Of a DNA stretch of 28,714 nt, positions 25,340-28,714 are shown in pieces (positions within the stretch are counted from its first letter, which is position 1; each line of letters begins with the position of its first letter). The stretch is from NCBI GenBank assembly GCA_963627615.1, contig CAVGBV010000025.1, forward strand, positions 1-28,714. The letters run 5' to 3'. Both the position numbers and the translations under genes were made by a program. Source of the DNA: Faecimorpha sp963627615 (GTDB taxonomy: Bacteria; Bacillota; Clostridia; Lachnospirales; Bianqueaceae). The notes beneath the pieces were generated by a model, which saw nothing but the letters and a program-made list of their open reading frames with translations, searched no databases and was not told the origin of the DNA.

Positions 25340-26710
25340 CTATGCTTCTGCCATCTCCATATCGTTCTTGGGCATCTTACGGCTTACGATATAAAAACAG
25401 AGTATATGTACCGCCGCCGTGATGACCCAGGACACCGGATAGGAGATATACAAGGTCTGCAGCGACCTCTCCCACTGAAAAATCGTAAAGATCCAGACCA
25501 CTCTCAATCCGCAGGCTCCAGCCAAAGATACCACCATGGGCAGCAGCGAATAGCCGATTCCGCGCATGGTTCCGACCATAACATCCATCCAGCCGCAGGT
25601 AAAATACGTCAGACAGATGATCTGCATCCGCATAATTCCATATTGTATAACTTCCGGATCCGTGGAATACAGCCTCAAAAGCACCGGAGCCCCCAGAAGC
25701 GCTCCCGCGCCCAAAAGCATCCCTACCACTGTTACCAAAAGCAGACACTGAATGCGGATCTTCCGGATTCTCTTATACTGTCCGGCCCCGTAATTCTGAC
25801 TTGTAAAGCTGAGGCACGCCTGATAGACCGCGTTCATACAGGTATAGATAAATCCTTCAATATTGGAACCCGCAGCGTTGCCTGCCATCGCCAGATCGCC
25901 GAAAGAATTGACCGAAGACTGAATCAGAACATTGGAGATGCTGAATACCATTCCCTGCAGTCCAGCCGGAAGACCTACCCGAATCATAGCCAGAAGCTGC
26001 TCTTTGTGAATCCGCAGTTTTTTCAGATGCAGCTGAATAGGACTTGTGGAGCGGATGAGGCACAGCATAACCAACGCGGCCGAAACACATTGGGAGATCA
26101 CCGTCGCCAACGCCACTCCTGCGACACCCAAATGAAACACGATGACAAAAATCAGGTTCAGGATGACATTGATGACACCGGCAATCACCAGAAAGTACAT
26201 AGGACGCTTGGTATCCCCGACCGCCCTCAGAATCGCGCTTCCGAAGTTGTACAGCATAATTACCGGAAGACCTGCAAAATAAATACGCATGTACAACGCG
26301 GCCTGTCCGAGTACTGTATCCGGGGTTCCCATCAGCGTGAGAAGCGGCTCTGCCAGAACAATACCTACTACGACCATCACCACACTGCATACCAGACTCA
26401 GAAGAGTCGCTGTATGAACTGCCTGGGAAACCTTTTCCTCTTCTTTGGCCCCATAGAAACGAGCTACCACAACATTGGCTCCCACGGACAAACCAATCAA
26501 AAGATTGATCAGCAGATTGATCAGCGAACCGGTAGAACCTACCGCGGCAAGAGCAGTACTTCCTACATATTGTCCGACGACAATAACGTCTGCCGCGTTA
26601 AACAGCAGCTGCAGGACACCGGACAGCATCAGAGGAAGTGAAAAAACGAGCAGTTTGGACATGATGGGGCCATGGCACATGTCCATTTCGTAAGACTTGC
26701 TTTGTTTCAT
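25340..26710 (-). CDS. MATE family efflux transporter
   Basis: Integral membrane exporter using a Na+ or H+ gradient, 456 residues with about twelve hydrophobic spans. Family marks: LPLMLSGVLQLLFNAADVIVVGQYVG at the N-terminus, then ILRAVGDTKRPMYF after span five and GLPAGLQGMVFSISNVLIQSSVNSFG at the start of the second half, mirroring the first. The start overlaps the methyltransferase stop as ATGA, so the two are translationally coupled. The exported compound is unknown. Confidence 0.94.
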   Translation of the reverse strand: MKQSKSYEMDMCHGPIMSKLLVFSLPLMLSGVLQLLFNAADVIVVGQYVGSTALAAVGSTGSLINLLINLLIGLSVGANVVVARFYGAKEEEKVSQAVHTATLLSLVCSVVMVVVGIVLAEPLLTLMGTPDTVLGQAALYMRIYFAGLPVIMLYNFGSAILRAVGDTKRPMYFLVIAGVINVILNLIFVIVFHLGVAGVALATVISQCVSAALVMLCLIRSTSPIQLHLKKLRIHKEQLLAMIRVGLPAGLQGMVFSISNVLIQSSVNSFGDLAMAGNAAGSNIEGFIYTCMNAVYQACLSFTSQNYGAGQYKRIRKIRIQCLLLVTVVGMLLGAGALLGAPVLLRLYSTDPEVIQYGIMRMQIICLTYFTCGWMDVMVGTMRGIGYSLLPMVVSLAGACGLRVVWIFTIFQWERSLQTLYISYPVSWVITAAVHILCFYIVSRKMPKNDMEMAEA

Positions 26711-27510
26711 TCTGCCTCCCCCTTAACTCCCATCCGCATACGATAGCTGATCCGAGCCGTAAATGTTCCCTTTCCTAAAATCTCCTCTGCCTCCTGCAGG
26801 AATTCACGCATCAAAGGCTCCGCTTCCTGGGGATGATGACGCAGAATATACTGTGTGCTGCTCCTGGACATAGCCATATTCAGAAGTCTCTTGGCAGAAC
26901 ACTCCTCTTCACTTGCAAAAAAGAGTTCCCGGGTATATACAAAATGTCCGTATTCGCGGATATGCTTCAAATGATCCTTTTTGCTCCAGCGGACAATTCC
27001 CTGTTTGGGGCCTTCCGGATCGATGGCTGCCATCTTGCGGCCAAATTCCGCAAAAGCCAACTCTGCTTTCCAACCGCTGGAAGGCGGCCATTCATAATCG
27101 ATGGTCGAGAATATGCCTCCCGGCACCAGAATTCTGTTGATTTCCGCCAATGTAGACTCTGGCTCCATCCAGTGAAAGGCCTGCGAGCTCACCACGATAT
27201 CCGCGCATCCGTTTTCCAAACCCGTATCATTGCCGTAGGCCCTGCAGAAACGCATTCCTTCTCCTGCTTTCTGCTGGGCTACACGCACCATATCTGCATT
27301 TGGCTCAATTCCGATCGCTTCATCGCACTTTCCCTGCCATACCATCGTTGAGATGCCGGGCCCGCAGCCCAGATCCACCACACGCCGCGGTCTTCTGCCT
27401 AAATATTGGCTGAGAATCCGTACCGGATACTCCGGTACATGCGGTCTGGCTTCATTATATAAATCCGCAAGCCCATCAAACCGACTTCCGTTTCCTGTTC
27501 TGTCATCCAT
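26707..27510 (-). CDS. SAM-dependent class I methyltransferase
   Basis: Predicted cytoplasmic small-molecule methyltransferase. The 267 residues have motif I DLGCGPGIST (46-55), an acidic residue ending the next strand (IGIEPN), VVSSQAFHWME (motif IV region, resembling the UbiE/Tam-like group) and LVPGGIFSTIDYEW. The ATG at 27510 follows an AGGAGG site at a spacing of 12 bases, slightly long. It heads the cluster methyltransferase-MATE-GH28. The acceptor is not known; coupling with an exporter suggests modification and export of one compound, as inference. Confidence 0.88.
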   Translation of the reverse strand: MDDRTGNGSRFDGLADLYNEARPHVPEYPVRILSQYLGRRPRRVVDLGCGPGISTMVWQGKCDEAIGIEPNADMVRVAQQKAGEGMRFCRAYGNDTGLENGCADIVVSSQAFHWMEPESTLAEINRILVPGGIFSTIDYEWPPSSGWKAELAFAEFGRKMAAIDPEGPKQGIVRWSKKDHLKHIREYGHFVYTRELFFASEEECSAKRLLNMAMSRSSTQYILRHHPQEAEPLMREFLQEAEEILGKGTFTARISYRMRMGVKGEAE

Positions 27511-27549
27511 ATCGATTGCTTTCCTCCTCTGCGACTATCCATTGCTCCT

Positions 27550-27578
27550 ATTATATTAGCACACTCTCTCTTCAAAAA
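27550..27578 (-). promoter_or_regulatory. Possible promoter of the methyltransferase-MATE-GH28 cluster
   Basis: A perfect -10 TATAAT (27555-27550) on the minus strand with a poor -35 match TTTTTG (27578-27573) at a 17-base spacing. It lies between the sigK stop and the methyltransferase start. Confidence 0.45.
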
Positions 27579-27586
27579 CAAGTAGA

Positions 27587-28294
27587 TCATCCGATTTCAT
27601 AGCTCCCTCCATGCTTCTCCATATTACGCCGCATCTTCTCCAACGCCTTTTTTTCAATACGGCTGATGTATGAACGGCTATAGCCCAGGGCAGCGGCTGT
27701 CTCCCTCTGCGTATGAGCCTCTCCTCCGTCCAATCCATAACGCATCCGGATGACCCTTGCCTCCCGCCTATCCAATGCCTCTTCCATGCATCGCATAATC
27801 CTGCGGCGGTCCGCGCTCTGGTCCAGTCTCCCGTTTATATCCTCCCCCTCGTATTCCAGAATATCCATCAAAGTCAACGTATTTCCTTCAGAATCCTGCC
27901 CGATCGAATCCTGGAGCGAGACCTCATTACGTGTTTTCTTATCACTCCTCAGGAGCATCCGTATCTCATTTTCGATACATCTCGCAAGGTATGTAGATAG
28001 CTTTGTATTCTTATCCTCCCGATAGGTAGAGATCCCCTTAATCAGCCCAATCGATCCCACAGAAATCAGGTCGTCCGTCTCCCATGAACTGCTGATACCG
28101 GAATATTTTCGTACAATATGCGCAACCAGCCGCATATTGTGTTCAATCAGTTCTTCTCTGGCCTCCTCATCTCCCTGCCGCATCTTCCTCAGACACTCTT
28201 CCTCCTCTTCCGGAGACAGTGGTTTGGGAAACGCGACGCTGCCCGCAACGTAGCCAATCAAAAATAAAAACTGCAATGCCAGAACAAGCCACAT
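27587..28294 (-). CDS. sigK: Sporulation sigma factor SigK (uninterrupted)
   Basis: Late mother-cell RNA polymerase sigma factor directing spore coat and cortex genes. The 235 residues begin with a hydrophobic pro-sequence (MWLVLALQFLFLIG) running into YVAGSVAFPKPLS, which aligns with the processing site of pro-sigma K. Then come EHNMRLVAHIV and DDLISVGSIGLIKGI (region 2), LARCIENEIRM (the family hallmark), and region 4 with a helix-turn-helix (RETAAALGYSRSYISRIEKKAL, about 197-218). The start at 28294 has an AAGAGGTG site; a longer TTG frame to 28345 is not credible. The coding sequence is continuous, with no skin-like element. SigE is the main alternative; AFPKPLS and RLVAHIV favour SigK. 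Confidence 0.9.
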   Translation of the reverse strand: MWLVLALQFLFLIGYVAGSVAFPKPLSPEEEEECLRKMRQGDEEAREELIEHNMRLVAHIVRKYSGISSSWETDDLISVGSIGLIKGISTYREDKNTKLSTYLARCIENEIRMLLRSDKKTRNEVSLQDSIGQDSEGNTLTLMDILEYEGEDINGRLDQSADRRRIMRCMEEALDRREARVIRMRYGLDGGEAHTQRETAAALGYSRSYISRIEKKALEKMRRNMEKHGGSYEIG

Positions 28295-28342
28295 AAAAAG
28301 CACCTCTTTGCGTATCTGGTGCCATCTATATGCATCAGATAT

Positions 28343-28391
28343 CAAAAAAGTGCTTTTCCATCCTTATTTCTGCCTTATCTTACAAGCACTT
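28343..28391 (-). terminator. Terminator of the U32 peptidase gene
   Basis: Minus strand AAGTGCTT (28391-28384) pairs with AAGCACTT (28355-28348), followed by a run of T. The first arm lies in the last codons of the peptidase, spanning its stop. The loop is long (about 28 bases), so this is moderate evidence. Confidence 0.55.
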
Positions 28392-28714
28392 CATGAGAAT
28401 TGTCCCCTCTGGGATCCTATAATCCGGCGCCGTAAGCAGCAATTGTTCCTGCGCATGGGGCGCGCTCTCCCTCGTTTCCCCATCCATGCTTCGGATCTCC
28501 TGTACCGGATACAATCTCGGCTCTCCCTCCGGAAGCAAAACATACAGACTGTCCCCCACCGAGAACTTATTGCGCTGCTCCACCAGAAGTTTTCCATCTC
28601 TGCTTCCGATCACTTTGGCTGCAAAATTCATCTGTTTTATATATTCGCTGCTGTCGTATACCTGGCTGTTCTGATCCGGATGCCCAAAGTAGAATCCAGT
28701 ATTATATCCCCGAT
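28380..28714 (-). CDS. U32 family peptidase, C-terminal part (5' end beyond window)
   Basis: The frame is open through the right edge, so only the last 110 or so residues are seen. They read RGYNTGFYFGHP (the conserved Y-T-GF-(Y/F)FG-P signature of U32 collagenase-like peptidases), then VEQRNKFSVGDSLYV, a beta-barrel-like C-terminal domain, and ESAPHAQEQ before the stop. An internal ATG at 28631 is not the true start. U32 proteins include peptidases and tRNA or ubiquinone hydroxylases (RlhA/TrhP/UbiU-V). This C-terminal form fits the TrhP/RlhA-like group, but without the catalytic part I cannot choose. Confidence 0.88.
   Translation of the reverse strand, partial: RGYNTGFYFGHPDQNSQVYDSSEYIKQMNFAAKVIGSRDGKLLVEQRNKFSVGDSLYVLLPEGEPRLYPVQEIRSMDGETRESAPHAQEQLLLTAPDYRIPEGTILMKCL

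Noticed and set aside
25406..26641. A 411-residue open frame on the plus strand opposite the MATE gene
   Set aside because: Composition is that of reversed hydrophobic codons (rich in Gln, Arg, His); no start signal and no family likeness.
28300..28345. A sigma-E-type promoter for sigK
   Set aside because: GCATATAGAT resembles the sigma-E -10 box, but no matching -35 element lies at a suitable distance, so I did not list it.

Overview
The window reads as a chromosomal segment of a fermentative, spore-forming member of the Firmicutes, most likely class Clostridia and Lachnospiraceae-like. The evidence is the set of genes: a sporulation sigma factor of the SigK type, a pta-ackA pair, DegV, Trk potassium uptake, a DUF6062-type protein, strong AGGAGG ribosome binding sites and classic TTGACA/TATAAT promoters. 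The organism is inferred from gene content only. I see no rRNA, tRNA, insertion sequence, phage gene or CRISPR array. Nearly all genes are on the minus strand; the plus-strand exceptions are prfC, a GntR-family regulator, a small membrane protein and a DUF6062-type gene. There is no gene-free stretch over 300 bases.

Layout from left to right. (1) 1-4663: a minus-strand operon reading membrane protein, DegV, TrkA, TrkH (TrkH is cut by the left edge). (2) 4660-7801: deoxynucleoside salvage genes deoC-deoB-pdp; the deoC N-terminus is lost in a run of ten N. (3) 7819-9527: prfC alone. (4) 9538-11890: a polar amino acid ABC importer. (5) 11950-16697: a pectin/uronate operon in the order enolase-superfamily enzyme, short-chain dehydrogenase, uxaC, GH28 hydrolase, with a divergent FCD-type GntR regulator and a perfect 14-bp palindrome between them. 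(6) 17406-19649: an amidohydrolase with an unknown membrane protein, and a divergent small membrane protein. (7) 19666-21973: pta-ackA. (8) 21984-22821: a DUF6062-type Cys/His protein. (9) 22826-27578: a Gfo/Idh/MocA oxidoreductase with its own promoter, and upstream of it a methyltransferase, MATE exporter and second GH28 hydrolase packed together. (10) 27587-28714: sigK and the C-terminus of a U32 peptidase.

How they fit together: both GH28 enzymes lack signal peptides, so they probably act on imported galacturonide oligomers. Released uronate would be isomerised by UxaC, and the adjacent dehydrogenase and enolase-superfamily enzyme could reduce and dehydrate it towards 2-keto-3-deoxygluconate. 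That would replace the usual UxaB/UxuB and UxaA/UxuA enzymes, none of which is seen here. Pta and AckA would turn the resulting acetyl-CoA into acetate and ATP. This uronate module is the best candidate for something not fully described; most of the rest is ordinary housekeeping.

The sequence is a draft scaffold with two ten-N gaps, at 7747-7756 and 15221-15230, each inside a gene. The second appears to be a zero-length join, because removing it restores the reading frame.
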